Shown: piece by piece, positions 12,001-24,295 of the stretch
Position numbering within the stretch: the first letter of the stretch is position 1
Layout: each line of letters begins with the position of its first letter
From: Anagrus nilaparvatae
Taxonomy: Eukaryota > Arthropoda > Insecta > Hymenoptera > Mymaridae
Assembly (NCBI GenBank): GCA_022575985.1
Contig: JAKSXM010000014.1
Location: 27,714,001-27,778,000 of the forward strand
Reading direction: 5' to 3'
DNA: 64,000 bases
Made by a program: the position numbers and the translations under genes
The notes under the pieces: generated by a model
Database searches by the model: none
What the model was told of the DNA's origin: nothing
The model's input: the letters and a program-made list of their open reading frames with translations, nothing else

Positions 12001-15000
12001 TAGCTAAAATTAAAAATTATATTTCATTTCTTTATGTTATTTATAAAAGAGGAAAAAAATAGTCGGCAGGTATTAGAGGTTACCTAATTTAGTCAAAAAT
12101 ATTTGACTAAATATTTAATAATTTAATGAAAAGTGCAACTTATAAAAATATTTTTTCGGAAAATATTTTAAGTCTCCATTCAAAATTAGTTAATTTTACT
12201 TGTTTTGAGCCTATTTTAGAAAATCATGAAAAAGTGAAAAATTGAAAATTTGATTTTGAAATAGACGAAAAATATTTTGACTTAAACAGACTTAAAAAGA
12301 AATAAAGATTTTTAAAATTAATTTTATTAAAATAGGTGAACCAGAATCAACAGAATTAGGAAAAGACAGATATGAATTATTAATAAAAGAATGTTCAAGT
12401 TCTGACTCTCCATTTGAATGTAAATTATTAGGACAAAAATGGCGATGCGTTTGGGAAGATAATCGATGGAAACGACAAAAATGTTTGCATAAATCAGAAT
12501 CATTACATAAAGCAAATTTCAAAAAATGTGCTTGTTTTACTCCTAATGGAGTTTTTTATAGAAAACTTGATGCTGAAATTATAAATTTAAATAAGCAAAA
12601 AAGATTCGTCAACTCTTTTCATCAGAGAAATCCTCGGGTTAAAGGTAATTTCATAGCTGGTAAGCCGCATTATTTAAAAATTTATAAAAATTATATAAAT
12701 TTTAGCTATGAGATACCTAAGAGATGATCGAAAATCAAGAAAAAGAGAATTTTTCAAAGACTTTAATGATAGGAATACTCAGTACAATTTAGATGATTTT
12801 GATTACATAAATTTAGAAAAAATAAATGGTAAATTAAATATTGACGATATAATAAAAAGACATCACAGATTAAAAAGAAGCAGTACGTTAAAAGAAGACA
12901 GTATTGAACACGTAACTAAAATTATGGAAAGTATCGAGGAAGAATTAGATGACTTAAAGGTATCAATGCCAATTTTTCAAAAATTAATAGCAAGAAAATG
13001 AAAAATTAATTAAAAATTTTAAATATTTTTTAGGCAATACATTCTTCTCCAGACAAAACAATAAAATCAAAATGTTTATTATTACCAAAAGGTGATGTCA
13101 ATTGTTCTCAATCTGTTTATAAAGATTTAAATGAATGGCGTGCATCGAGAAAAGAAATTGATCACCAAATAAGGAATTTGAGAGTGCAATTAGATACTCT
13201 TAAGGTATTAACTTTTTTTTACTATCTAAAAAATATATTTCGTAATTTTCAAGTTTTATATTTATTTCAGGAAATACGTCGTCACTTGATACTTAAAAAA
13301 CCTGTCTTCCTAACTAGTTCAGTTAATGAAGATTTTAAATTTGATCACACGTCATCTGTAGAATCACAGGTAAAATTACAATTTTTGAAAAATATACCTT
13401 TTTAAGATGAACTAATTAAATCAAAAAATTACAGATTGATGATTACCAACAAACCAGTCCAATTAGTACAACAGATAATTTTAACATTGAAAATAAATCA
13501 ACAACGACAAAAGTTATTTTATCCGAAACAACAGAAAATTTAAGTACATTAAGGCCAAAAAAAAATTCTAGGCATCATAGAATTAAAGACATTAGTTTAA
13601 TTGATACAACAGAAGAAGATAAAATTATCAAAAGAAAGAAAAATAATAATTATCATCATAATCATAATCACAATCATAATCATAATCATCATAATAAAAA
13701 TTTAACATTATTAACAAACAACGTTCATGTTGAAATTAATCAAGAAACAACTGGTGACAATATAACGAATTATCAACAAATACCAACTAAAAGAAATATG
13801 TTGTTTAATTTAATTGATAATTTAACAACACCAACGATAAATATTAATATTCAGTATGAAAATTTAACTGGTATCAAAGAAAATGATGTTTTTAATGAAA
13901 CAACTTTAAGTACAATAGAAACAACGACCATAACAATGACAACGAGTCAAAATACAATAAGTACTGAAAATTTACCAAGTAGTACAAAAGTACATATAGA
14001 AAATGCTGTTTCAAAAGATGAAAATGAAAATGACGAAGTAAGAAAACAAACAGAAATTAAACATAAATATCAATGTTTTTGTGAACCAGATAAAGGAATA
14101 AACGATATGGATGATGAATTTTTAAAAGAAGAAAGGCGAAAATTTAAAGATGATAAAAATAAAAGAAAAGATAAAAGGCATAGAAAAAAATCTAAAATAG
14201 ATAATGAATGTTCACTTGAAAAAATGAATTGTTTTGAACATGATAACGATCATTGGAAAACAGCACCATTATGGGATGCTGGACCATTTTGTTTTTGTAT
14301 GAATGCTAATAATAATACGTATTCATGTTTGAGAACAATCAATGCAACACATAATTTCTTATACTGTGAATTTACTACTGGTTTAGTTACATTTTATAAT
14401 TTAAGAATTGGTAAGTTAAAAATATCAAAATCATTATTATCAACACTGTAAAAAGTAACTTTCTTAGATTCACAAAAAAAATAGAATATTTTTGAAAAAT
14501 TAGTAATTTTTCGAAAATAATCGTAAATTTACTAAATTTAGTACCTATATTAACAACTAATTCGAGGATTCTCGATTTTTTCCTGTGAATTTATGAAAAA
14601 ATTTGTAAATTAGCAAAAATTTTTTGTAAATTTTCGAAAAAAAATTGTAAATTATTAATTTTTCTCGCGAATTTACAAAAAAAAAAATCGGAAATACTCA
14701 AATTTTTAGTTAATATACTAAATTTAGTAAATTTACGATTTTTTTCGAAAAATTACTAATTTTTCGAAAATATTCTATTTTTCTTGTGAATCTAAGATTA
14801 CTTCTTACAGTGAATTATTTATAGGCCAATATCAAATTTTGATAAATATATTTTCTTTTCTAGATCCTTTTCAACAGTGGAATAGAGCATCGTCTTTAAA
14901 TCCACTTGAAAGGTCCTATTTGCATGATCAATTAAATCACTTAAAAGGTTGTAAAGGGACTAAAGATTGTACACTTGATAGTAATAAGGATTATGCCAAA

Positions 15001-15066
15001 GATTCAGAATCACAACATCAAAGATCTAAAAAATATAGCGAAAAAATAGATTATTTTTTTAAGTAG
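6021..15066 (+). CDS. Sulf1: extracellular heparan-sulfate 6-O-endosulfatase (Sulf1 type)
   Basis: SULF-family enzymes remove 6-O-sulfates from heparan sulfate outside the cell and so tune Wnt, FGF, Hedgehog and BMP signalling. Thirteen coding exons join in frame: 6021-6213, 6468-6707, 9323-9644, 10115-10265, 10332-10507, 11346-11456, 11571-11830, 12336-12644, 12706-12959, 13034-13204, 13271-13369, 13435-14410, 14864-15066. They give 1154 residues, close to the fly enzyme. A signal peptide spans residues 1-22. The calcium-binding LTDDQD is at 56-61. The C-x-P-S-R formylglycine motif starts at Cys94 ([12 protein letters not shown]). The active-site SDHGYHLGQ is near 322-330. The family hydrophilic domain follows, with two furin-like sites (RKSRKR ~596-601, RLKR 642-645), a His/Asn tract (~835-848) and Thr-rich low-complexity sequence. 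The conserved SULF C-terminal domain closes the protein (CFCEP ~975; [18 protein letters not shown] in the last exon). The start chosen is the first ATG ahead of the signal peptide. The large intron 2 hosts another gene. Confidence 0.93.
6903..8243 (-). CDS. nested gene for an unrecognised secreted, lysine-rich protein (276 aa)
   Basis: I do not recognise this protein. It lies antisense inside intron 2 of Sulf1. Three exons join with matching phases: 8243-8111, 7666-7428, 7361-6903. The donors read GTAAGA and GTAAGT, and the acceptors are TTTTTTTAG and CTTACAG. The product starts [17 protein letters not shown], a good signal peptide. The middle is Lys/Asn-rich with cysteines at 62, 94 and 254 only, so a cystine-knot fold is unlikely. 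There is an NIS sequon at 49 and a furin-type RIKR at 184-187. The tail is very acidic ([14 protein letters not shown]). Three open exons, clean splice sites and a signal peptide argue for a real gene. Possibilities are a prohormone-like precursor or a fast-evolving secreted protein. An AATAAA lies about 145 bases past the stop on the minus strand (near 6757). Confidence 0.68.
7745..8030. repeat. diverged foldback in the intron of the nested gene
   Basis: GCAAAAACTCATTCAAAGAT near 7748 pairs imperfectly with a GTTGAATGAGTTATTGC block near 8010. The AT-rich interior pairs in part. It fills most of the first intron of the nested minus-strand gene and may be an old MITE insertion. Confidence 0.4.
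8244..9322. other. rest of Sulf1 intron 2
   Basis: No exon was seen on either strand. The stretch lies upstream of the nested minus-strand gene and so should contain its promoter. No motif was clear enough to mark. Confidence 0.5.
10508..11345. other. Sulf1 intron 5
   Basis: An 838-base intron with no coding signal. A stretch near 10731-10770 (CCCACGTTTCGAAGACTTTC followed by AGTCTTCATTATCAAGG) looks like the end of a retroelement, but too little is present to classify it. Confidence 0.5.
14455..14810. repeat. foldback element in Sulf1 intron 12
   Basis: The left arm near 14457 starts AACTTTCTTAGATTCACAA. It is mirrored by TTGTGAATCTAAGATTAC near 14786. Inside, ATATTTTTGAAAAATTAGTA and ACTAAATTTAGTA blocks pair across a centre near 14630. 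The element occupies nearly the whole intron before the last Sulf1 exon and could affect splicing of that exon. Confidence 0.6.
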
Positions 15067-15464
15067 TAGAATATAAAAAATTAGCCTTATTGGGCTCCTG
15101 ATACAATCAATATTAATATATATTTATAGATATATTTATCTATTAGCTGGCAATAATTACTATTTTATGTACTATTTAGTTAGACTTACATTATTGCTCT
15201 GTATATGTAAAAAACATTATTAATCATACAATAGAATGTTTAGGATGCGAACACTGTCGCCTAAAAATCTTCGCATTCAACAAAATAAGCTTTTAATCAT
15301 AATTTGATTAATAATTTACAGCCTGCGCTAATACAAATCACTTTTTTCTATTTATATTTTAACGCAAATAATAAGTTTTCACTTTTAATAAGGAAGTACC
15401 TATTCAGTGCCAAAACAACCACAAAATACGAAAATCATGTAATACGAAATACTACGGTTAAATC

Positions 15465-15470
15465 AATAAA
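15465..15470 (+). terminator. candidate Sulf1 polyadenylation signal
   Basis: AATAAA about 400 bases after the Sulf1 stop codon, followed by a T-rich run. In such AT-rich DNA this hexamer is common, so the assignment is tentative. Confidence 0.3.
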
Positions 15471-16494
15471 TATATTTTTTTAGTGTATTTTAAGTCCAAG
15501 ATATTTTTTTGCATTTATTTTTTTGGCTAATCAGGGCCTTCGACTACCCTACTACCCCTAACAAGTTGATTTAATAAAATGTAAAGGGGGTCTAAATGTA
15601 AAGGTATAGGTTTAAAATATAAATGTTAATGAAAATTTTGACAACTACCTAGATATTTCAAAATCAAAAGAAAGCACTAAAACATTTAACGTGGTGTTTC
15701 GTGTTTTTCGTTTTTTGGTACTGGCAGTCTCTAATCCGAAAAAAAATCTTTTTACACCATACTGTAACTGATAAAATAATATATTTATACTAAAATTGTT
15801 AACTTTTTATTACATCTACAGGTTTTCTTAAAAGTTTTTTTTCTTTTTTTTTAATATTATAATATGATATTATGACAACTTTTTTAACGAACGACTCGTG
15901 AAAAAAGGGTAATTTCTGTGATTGTAACTATATATTATAAACTATATTATAATAAATTGGATTCTACAATTAAATTCTCTGCTGAAAGCATTTAAATATA
16001 GAATCTAATATAAATTAAATTTATTGTAATAAATATATCCTTTATATTTAATAAAAATAATAACTTAATATACTTATCAAAATATTGACTTATCATTTTT
16101 TTTCTAATAAATTATTTTATGTTTATACTCGCATTTTTTCGTCAGTCTGGACATTTGACATCTCGTTATGACAATATGAATTTGGATTTATAAAATTTTA
16201 ATGGGTGTAGGTAAAGGGTCGATTTCATGGACCGTATTTTTACTAGATTCTTGGGGCACTATAGTAGAAATAATTAACTATGACTCAAAATTTTTAAAAT
16301 TCTGCTCGAGCAGGATCCATAAAATCGCCCCTGAGCAAAATTTTAATTAATTTTTAGTGATAATTACTAGAGTTCAATATTTTCAACCTGAGTCTCCAGA
16401 ATCTAGTATGAATATGCCCTATCAAATTAGGTCTCAATCAGCTTCCAAACGTATTTACAGTATCCAGTTGCTATTTCAAAATTAAACTGATTAT

Positions 16495-16610
16495 ATAGAC
16501 TTTTTAAAAACCGGTTGTTTAGCTTTCTGAGGTCTTAAAACTTGCTTATATGTCAAAAAATCAGAAATCAAAATTTCACCTAAAACAATGTTCCTCTATG
16601 AGGAACCAAT
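16495..16610. repeat. dispersed repeat, copy 1
   Basis: This stretch closely matches 37330-37450. Both have ACTTTTT or TTTTTTT, then AAAAACCGGTT and TTTAGCTT, then CTGAGGTCT, CTTATAT and CAAAAAATCA. Both end with TTCCTCTATGAGGAACC. That terminal motif is itself a perfect hairpin (GGTTCCTCATAGAGGAACC when read on the other strand). Similarity of two copies 21 kb apart shows a mobile or formerly mobile family. Its class is unknown. Confidence 0.65.
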
Positions 16611-16915
16611 ATAACTTGCTTTAACCAGTAAGGTTGAATTTTTTTCTAGAGAATAAATTAAAATAAATTTAACAAGCTTTGTAAATCTGTAATTTAAAAA
16701 AAATTTTGAATTTTTAAAAAATTTGAGAACTTTTATATATCATATTTTCAATTCATGTATATCAACTATCTTTAGAGAATGGAAATTATATCGAGATGTA
16801 AATAGAAACTGGGAATCTAGACCACTTTTTTATATTTATTTGCATACCAAAACAGTGGCTTAGATCAAATTAGATCTCTTAGAACTCTTACACCCAATAC
16901 ACCCAAGAAAAGATA

Positions 16916-17179
16916 CACTGAAAAAAAATTACTGGCCACGCGCCTAGATTGCTAGTACAGGCGTAGTGCCTGTTTCGCGAGACCGGCGAGGGCCTCGAAC
17001 GAACTGGCGTTTCACGCGTTTGGAGAGGGGGCCCCAGCATTTTCTCTTTGTATTTTTTATATGTCACGTGATCTAAACGTGTGAAACGCAAGTTTGTTCG
17101 AGGCCCGGAGCCCGTTCTCGTTGAACACGCTCTGCGCCTATAAAATTCTAGGCGCGTGGCCAGTAATTTTTTTTCAGTG
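16916..17179. mobile_element. GC-rich hairpin MITE with CACTG termini
   Basis: Perfect terminal inverted repeats of about 33 bases begin CACTGAAAAAAAATTACTGG at 16916 and end with the complement at 17179. The element is flanked by TA on both sides, as expected for Tc1/mariner-type target duplication. The interior also pairs along most of its length (for example GGGCCTCGAACGAACTGGCG against CAAGTTTGTTCGAGGCCC), so the whole element can fold into one hairpin. It stands out by its high GC content. It has no transposase. The 67-codon minus-strand frame through it is not a gene. Confidence 0.85.
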
Positions 17180-17181
17180 TA

Positions 17182-19110
17182 GGTATTACCGCAGAGATTA
17201 TAGGTATTCGGATATAGTGAATTTATATATAGTTTTAACTTGCGTTTGCCTACAATCGCACGTCTGAATTAATGTTTACCATATAAATACTCATAAGTTT
17301 TTAATAATATGCTTATAATTATTAGTTTTGTTATATGTTTGCCAAAAAAGATTTTTTAAATTTATTTCAAGGTGATAAAAGTTTTAGTACATGCATCTCT
17401 GCATATTCATGAATATAATCTGTATTATCAACTTGTACGTCTTCTGCTTGCTAGTTAACTCATTTTGTTCAAAAGATGGCAGCACTTCAGCCTTGACACA
17501 TCCAACACATCCTGCTTGTAAATGCGCTTATATTATACAGTGATTGTAGGTTGCTCTTTTTTGGCGTTCTCATACGAGCTGAGTTCGGGCACACCCTCAG
17601 TAAATCCAGTTATTTTGCAAATTTAAATAATATATCATTTTTATAAAAAAACTCCTTTAATAGTATCTTAAAGTTTAACATAAAGTTTAAAACATATTTT
17701 TTCTGAATTATAGTGATTTTTACTTCTGCAGTATTGTTTTTATTTACAAAAAAATAAAAATGCATGGACTCATAAATTGTATATCATCGAAAAATTTTAG
17801 TGTTTTGGTTAAAATTTTAATACTTTAATATTTGTGGCTTTCAACAACGTGCAAAGTAAGTAAATTTATTTAAAAATAAAAAGTTTAGATTTAAGAAGTA
17901 ATCAAATTGTGGTTTATAATTTAACGAAGAGTGCCAGATTATATTTAATTCATTAAGCAGTATGGAGCTTGAAATTGATTCTTAAAGTACTTATTCTAAA
18001 AGTGTAAAAAATTTTTTAAAATAAAAAACGAATTATTTCAACTCGACATATGATTTCTTCCAAATAAAAAGTAAGAGATGAAAAAAAATCACATTAAATA
18101 ACCTAACCTGTAACTCGTTTTGCACGTTTTTAATTTTATTTACTTTTTAGTTTTAATGATACAATGATATTTAATCTTGCAGGTTATGTGATTTATTTAT
18201 TACGTATATTTTGTTTGCATAAGCATTTATAATATATATATATCGATCTCATCTTTCCTATTTCTTCCTTCGTCTTGTTTTCCCTCTCCTTTTCCTCCTC
18301 CTGCTTGATTATTCCATATAATGTCGGATGAAAAGTAGTTTATTGGAATAAACAGTTATTATAATCAAAAGATGAATGTATTATTTTAATAATAAATATA
18401 ATTTTTGCATGCTCATAGGTATTAATTTTCAAGCAAATACTCTAGTAAATTAATATTGATATATCATTAAAAGATAATGTTTTCCTCATTTTAAAATTGC
18501 AAATAGATCAAAATATTTAAAGTTTTTATTTTCAAGAAATATTTTTAAGTATACAAGAAGAGGAAAAGATTTTAATAGAGTATATATAGTTGAAAAGGCA
18601 TGTACTGCTTTATTAGCATTTATATATAGAAATATGTGAGTTTGCCGGGAGTCAGTTACCTCGAGGCGGAACAGACAAATAATATTATATATTTTTAAAA
18701 CCGCGACGATGCATATTTAGCAAAATAAGCTATTTGAATTTTCAAATCGTCTTTTACTTTAAATAGAAAAAAATAAAAAACTTTTTTTTTGGATTCTCAG
18801 ACGCTAAAGAATTTTCTTTTTTGCTACTTTTTTGCATTATTTTTAATATTGCGTTAGTATTCCATGAAGTTGCTTTGGCTATATATTTGATTTTGATTAA
18901 TTTATGGACCTAACATTTTAAATAATTAATTGAATGGATATTTCTACTAATCGGTATGAAAAATTTCGAGATTGTTGTTAAATTGAATCTGATATCAGTA
19001 TTCAGGGGGATGAAACATCAAGTAAGGAGCTGAATTCAAAGTTGCAGTTCTATAAACAATTGCCTTTGGGTATCCAGAAAGAATAAGAACAAGGACTTGA
19101 TCTGATTAGC
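17182..19110. other. non-coding DNA upstream of the DLGAP gene
   Basis: No confident exon. A less AT-rich stretch near 17440-17600 and a pyrimidine-rich run near 18255-18310 (CTTCCTTCGTCTTG and CTCCTTTTCCTCCTCC) could belong to the promoter or leader of the downstream gene. Earlier DLGAP exons could be hidden here or lie outside what I can recognise. Confidence 0.4.
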
Positions 19111-22100
19111 ATGACTAGCCAGGAAAGCATTGGTAGTTGCAGCTTGGACGTCGAGAAAACTGCATCCGACCGATCAGGTTGGCACAACAGGCTCCTATTA
19201 AACAAGCACATTCAATAATGCACCGACATTTTCACAACAAACCATTTTTTTCCCTGTCCTATTAACTTATTAATATTACAACATAAACATAATGTACATC
19301 GAGTTGCTGAATGCAATATTCATTGAATACCATGCTCAAAACATAAAATTTCACTTATGCTTAATTTTTTTAAAAATATTAATACGATATGCAGAATTTA
19401 AATATAATTCATTAAAATGTTTTGAATTTATTACAACTTATCTTTAATTTATTTCAGAGATAGCAGTTGCTGTAAAATCAGAATCTTTGTCCGAGAAAAC
19501 TTTAAACAGTCTGGACTGTTCCGACCCAGATGAAGCAAATTTTAATGAATCTACAAATAATAAAAAGCCAAGTTATTTGAGCTTAGCTTGCAGTATAAAT
19601 GGTTATTCAGGGATTACAGCGTATAATAGTAAACTTAGAGGTTTAAATTCAAGGGATACCAGCCCAGGATCAAGGATAAGGTATTTTTTTATTTCTTTTA
19701 AAATAATGTTTAGTTTATAACATGACTGTAAATTTACTCTTATTTTCAAAAATAGCAGTACACCTTTAAGAAGTAACTTAACATCACCTCTTATAATGGA
19801 GAGACGAAATAATATTTGTAATGGAGACCAAGGTTATTCAGAGGTAGATAAAGGTTTAACTGTAAATAGTCATAATTCAGAAATTAGTCCTCAACTTAAT
19901 CGTTCAAAACAAAATAATTATCATAATAAGTCTCTTTCACCATCCATTAGCCTTGATGGTATGAAGAAAAAAATACTAAATTTTTGATAAGTTTTTAATC
20001 AGTCATATTAATTAAATATTAAATTTTTAGTATCAAATTCTTCGTTTAATAAAAGTGGAGTATTAAATGGATCTACAGATGATAGCTATTTCAACATTTC
20101 ATCTGACAGTGAAAAATCTTTTATTCAGCAAAGAGTAGAGAGACTTTATGGACCAGGAGCTCTTGCTCAAGGTTTTTTTAGACGCAGTAATAAAAAACTT
20201 AATTTAAGCAATGCTTCAAATAAATCCTTAAATGGTAATAGTACATTCAGTGATGATGATTGCTTTGAAGAATCACTCAAAAATTTTCCAGTTTTACGGC
20301 ATTTACGTCCAGAATTTAGAGCACAATTGCCTGTTATTAGTCCTAGGAAGCCTATTGAAAATACTGAACAAGTTTCTAAGTCATTAAATAGGTATTTTAA
20401 ACTTACTTAAACATAAAAAAATTCGTGACGTAAAATCAAATTTTTGAAACATGAAAAATTAATATGAAAAGAGATTTTAAATAAAACTAATTAATCACAA
20501 TTTTTTATAATTTTAAAACACAATAATTTAGTTTTATACAACTTATTAAAGAAAATTATATTTTTAAAAGATTATCATTGGATCCTGTAAAAAGTATAAA
20601 CAAAAAAGAGACACCCAAGGAGAATCATAAAACAAATAATGATTCAGTTATGTCAAATAGTACAACAAGTATTACTGATCAGCAACCTGCAGCTCCAAAA
20701 GTTGTATTACCCGTTCTAGAAACTAATTCTGATTCTTCTAGTGTAAATAAAGAGAATTCTGATCCTGTAAAAGAATCAACTGAAAAAAATGGACATTATT
20801 TCATGGATGTAAGATATTTAAATTAATATTTTGCAATTTATGAAAAAAATAGTTAATACTAAAATAAAATAAATTCAATTTAGTTAATTTAAATACTAAT
20901 ATTTTAGTATTGCATGACTGTAATGTACTTTATTCTTCTTATTGCACATTATAAAACTTTTTGAATTAATTAACAATTAAGTCTTGAAAAAAATAAAGTA
21001 TATTTATTTTTAATTATTTGAATTCCTCATGGTAAATAAATAAAGCTTCTGCTTTGCTTGAAAATATTTAATGCAATTTTTTAAATTGTATAAAAGTCAT
21101 TAAAATTTTGCTAAATTTATAATTACTAAATTATTTAATTAATAAAAAAGAAGTAATTAAGAAATTTATTTTAAAAAATAAGACATACAAATAAAAAATT
21201 TAACATAAACCTACATAAGGTTAAAAAATTTTAATTTTATAAGAGTATTGTAAATTTAATGTAGGTATTTACTTGAAAAAAAAAAGAAAAGTTCATTTTA
21301 AAACGTTTAATTTCTTAATTTTTTTAAATTAATAATCTGCAAACGTAGTTGTGTAACCAGGTCAAAATAATTGCTTCTTTATGGTTTTAAATGAAGTTAA
21401 ATACTAATGTACATTAGAGAGTCAATGGTTAGAAAGAGACAGACAAATACAACATAAATTATAAAAAAAGTTTTTACACCGTTATCTTAGTATAATTATT
21501 ATTTTAATTTAACTGACAAATTAAAAAAAATTAAAATACATTTAACTAATTTTTCTAAATAATCTCAATTTAGCTCCTGAATAAGGAAAGAAATAGGCTC
21601 TTAGAATTAGCTGATATGGCAGAGACAGAGTTATCCTTAAATTTAGCAACACTACCTGAAGAAGCAGCTGGTAAATTAAGATCAGCTGGAGGAAAGGCTA
21701 GGTTGCTGGCCACTCAAAAGATGAAACAATTTGAAGGACTTTGCCAAAAAAATATTGTTAGTTACAGTGATAAAAATTATTTAAAATACTTAAATATTTG
21801 ATTTTCTAATATTAATTATAAATATTCATTATAATAGAATCAAATACCTGGAGAAAAATTTCCAACAACTAGTGAAGATTTAGAAGGATTTTGGGATATG
21901 GTAATGTTACAAGTTGTGCAAGTTAATAATTTATTTGATCAACTTGATAACTCAAGAAAGGCTGAATGGAAAGATGTAAGTTTTTATCTTTTTACATTTT
22001 TAAGATAATTTTACAATTTAAATTTGATAACTTGTTTCAATGTTAGATTTGAATAAATTAAAAATAAGGGGCAATCCCCCCACGCCCCAACTGCCGTCAA

Positions 22101-23420
22101 TCGCCTTAATTTCAATTTTGAATCTTCAAAGAAATAAGTTTTAAATATAAAATAATATAAAATTAATTTTCAAAATATCAAAATGAAATTCTTAGTGATT
22201 TATATAAAAATAAAATTAAATTTAATTACTTTTCTTGTTAAGATATATAATTCAAAAAATTATTGCTAAATTTCAAATGAGAATTGCGTGACCCTGATTC
22301 TGTGGACTTTTAGGTACAACAATTTCACTGTAAAACAATATCAGCATTTAACCCTTCACAAAGTAACAAGCATTAACATTTTCTTGAATTCCTCAAAAAT
22401 ATATCCAGATGACTAACTATAGATAAATTGCGGTGAAAATCGATTTTAGTTAAAAATAAATACATGTAAGCCCTTATAAAAAAAAATTAATTAATTATTT
22501 GTAAATCAAGGTGTGAATGTTATTATTTTAAATAATTTTATTAAGACTGTTTTATTGTAGAGTGGGGATAAATAGAGTTTTTATGGGTACGCGACTGAAT
22601 GAGAGGATTTAAGAGTGATGTCACTTGCTTGCATTGTAATACTAAATATTTATCAATGAATTAAGTTTTTTGATTATTTATAGGCCACCAATAATAAATT
22701 AAATTTTAAAACTATTTAGTATTTTAATTTTTAGTTTAGTAGTAATTTTTTTTTCAAAAACTGATAGTTAGAAGTTAATAACTTCAAGTTATAAATGTTT
22801 TAAATAAAACGCATAAATATAAGATTTTAAATATGTTTTTAATAATATTTTCTTACAATACGTAAAATTTTATTAAAATCTGGTAGTTGAAGGTTGGTTG
22901 TATGATATCCAGATCCTTAAAATCAATCTTTTATAAACTGACGGTCGTCTTGGGAAAGTGTTGTAAAATTTGAACCCTCCCCCCTGTTGATTTATAGATT
23001 TACCAATTTTCGTCTCTATATAAACATGCTGAGGGAAAATATTACCTTCGGGTAAAAATGCCCCCTCCCTTTATTATACTTCAAACCTTAATTCATAACT
23101 TAAATTTTTGTTTAATTGAAGTGTCTGAGTCACTTCTGATTAAAAAATGTCCAAAATTTAGAATAAAAATAACCGAAATATAAAAATTCTAGGTTGAAGT
23201 AATAATGAATTCAAAAACACCATGTAAAAATAATACATCTAAAAAATTAAGAACACCAGCATCAAGAACCAAAACAACTCAAAATAGTGAGTCAATACGT
23301 AAAAATAGAGAAGCAAGAGAAGAAACACGTAGACAATTAATCGAAGAACGTAGACGTGCAATGCGTTCAAATACAAATAAAACAAATAATTCAATTGAAA
23401 TTTTTGTTCCTGAAACGTAA
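19111..23420 (+). CDS. vlc: DLGAP / GKAP family scaffold protein (vulcan-like)
   Basis: DLGAP (SAPAP/GKAP) proteins link membrane-associated guanylate kinases such as Dlg to the cortex. The fly member is vulcan. Eight exons join in frame: 19111-19177, 19458-19680, 19756-19958, 20031-20391, 20571-20808, 21574-21756, 21838-21975, 23193-23420, giving 546 residues. The N-terminal two thirds is Ser/Asn-rich and disordered-looking. The C-terminal GKAP domain is clear: LPEEAAGKLRSAGGKARLL, then QKMKQFEGLCQKN, then DLEGFWDMVMLQV. A basic REAREETRRQLIEERRRAMR stretch follows, and the end is SIEIFVPET. Vertebrate relatives continue after IEIYVPEA with a PDZ ligand (QTRL), which is absent here. The first exon (MTSQESIGSCSLDVEKTASD) is inferred from its phase match and richer composition; its ATG may be internal, with more exons upstream. 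Confidence 0.82.
20809..21573. other. DLGAP gene intron
   Basis: A 765-base AT-rich intron. No exon or repeat was recognised. Confidence 0.6.
21976..23192. other. DLGAP gene intron before the last exon
   Basis: A 1.2-kb intron. It contains short C-rich patches (CCCCCCACGCCCC near 22075 and CCCTCCCCCC near 22975) that stand out from the AT background, possibly remnants of the same C-rich repeats seen elsewhere. No exon was seen. Confidence 0.5.
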
Positions 23421-23463
23421 CATCAAAATTTTTTAAATTTAATATTTGTTATTGTAAAATTTT

Positions 23464-23482
23464 AATAAATATTAAAATAAAA
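23464..23482 (+). terminator. DLGAP gene polyadenylation signals
   Basis: Two AATAAA hexamers lie 44-60 bases after the stop codon at 23418-23420, a normal distance for the 3' end of an insect transcript. Confidence 0.45.
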
Positions 23483-23499
23483 ACCCCATTTTTTTTATT

Positions 23500-24290
23500 A
23501 TGTTTATTGACTCAGCTCTTTAAATTATCAAACGTAATAAATAAATAAATTACAATTGTTAAAATTTGAAGAAATAAAAATTTTTTTTATACTTAAAAAA
23601 TAGAAAATTATAAAATTTTAATAAAATCCTAATTAATTAGTAACCTTTACATACATATGAAATAGGTCATTTAATTAATTAAAAATATGTAAGTTTTATT
23701 TATTGTATTTTTTTAAAACCAAATTTATTAAGCTGAAATAATGTAATATACAAATATTAATGTAGTAGAAGGTTTTAGATAAAGGTTACATGACATTAAG
23801 ATTAGGTTTTACTTATATGCTTTTTATTCCTATTACTCATAATTAAAAGATTTTTACATAATAACATTTATTTTATGATGGTATTTTGCATATTTTTCTA
23901 AATTATGCCATTTAAAGATTGTATTTATTTTTTCTTTTTTAAAAAGTGTTAAGTATGGACTTCAATTATTCTGTATTTAACAATTTTTGTACATCTATAA
24001 ATTAATCTAAATTATTGAATTTTAGAAATTTTCTAATAGTGTTCAGAAAAAGATCTTTTTCAATAAAAATTTTTTGTCAATTTCAAAGAGATACCACATA
24101 TTATGAAATGTTGAAACTTAAATAGTAACAAAGATTTAAAATATTTATCTCAGTGTATATATTTTTCATACTTAAATTGTTATTTTCTGAATACAATTGT
24201 AATAAAAAAAAATTTAATATTAAAAAAAATCGACAAAAAAATATTGGTTTATAAGTTACAATTTATCTATTTTTTTTTCTCATTAAGAAA
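23500..24290. other. AT-rich intergenic DNA
   Basis: No gene or clear repeat was recognised. Confidence 0.5.
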
Positions 24291-24295
24291 TTGTT

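Noticed and set aside
16888..17091. 67-codon minus-strand frame
   Set aside because: It runs through the GC-rich hairpin MITE and resembles no protein.
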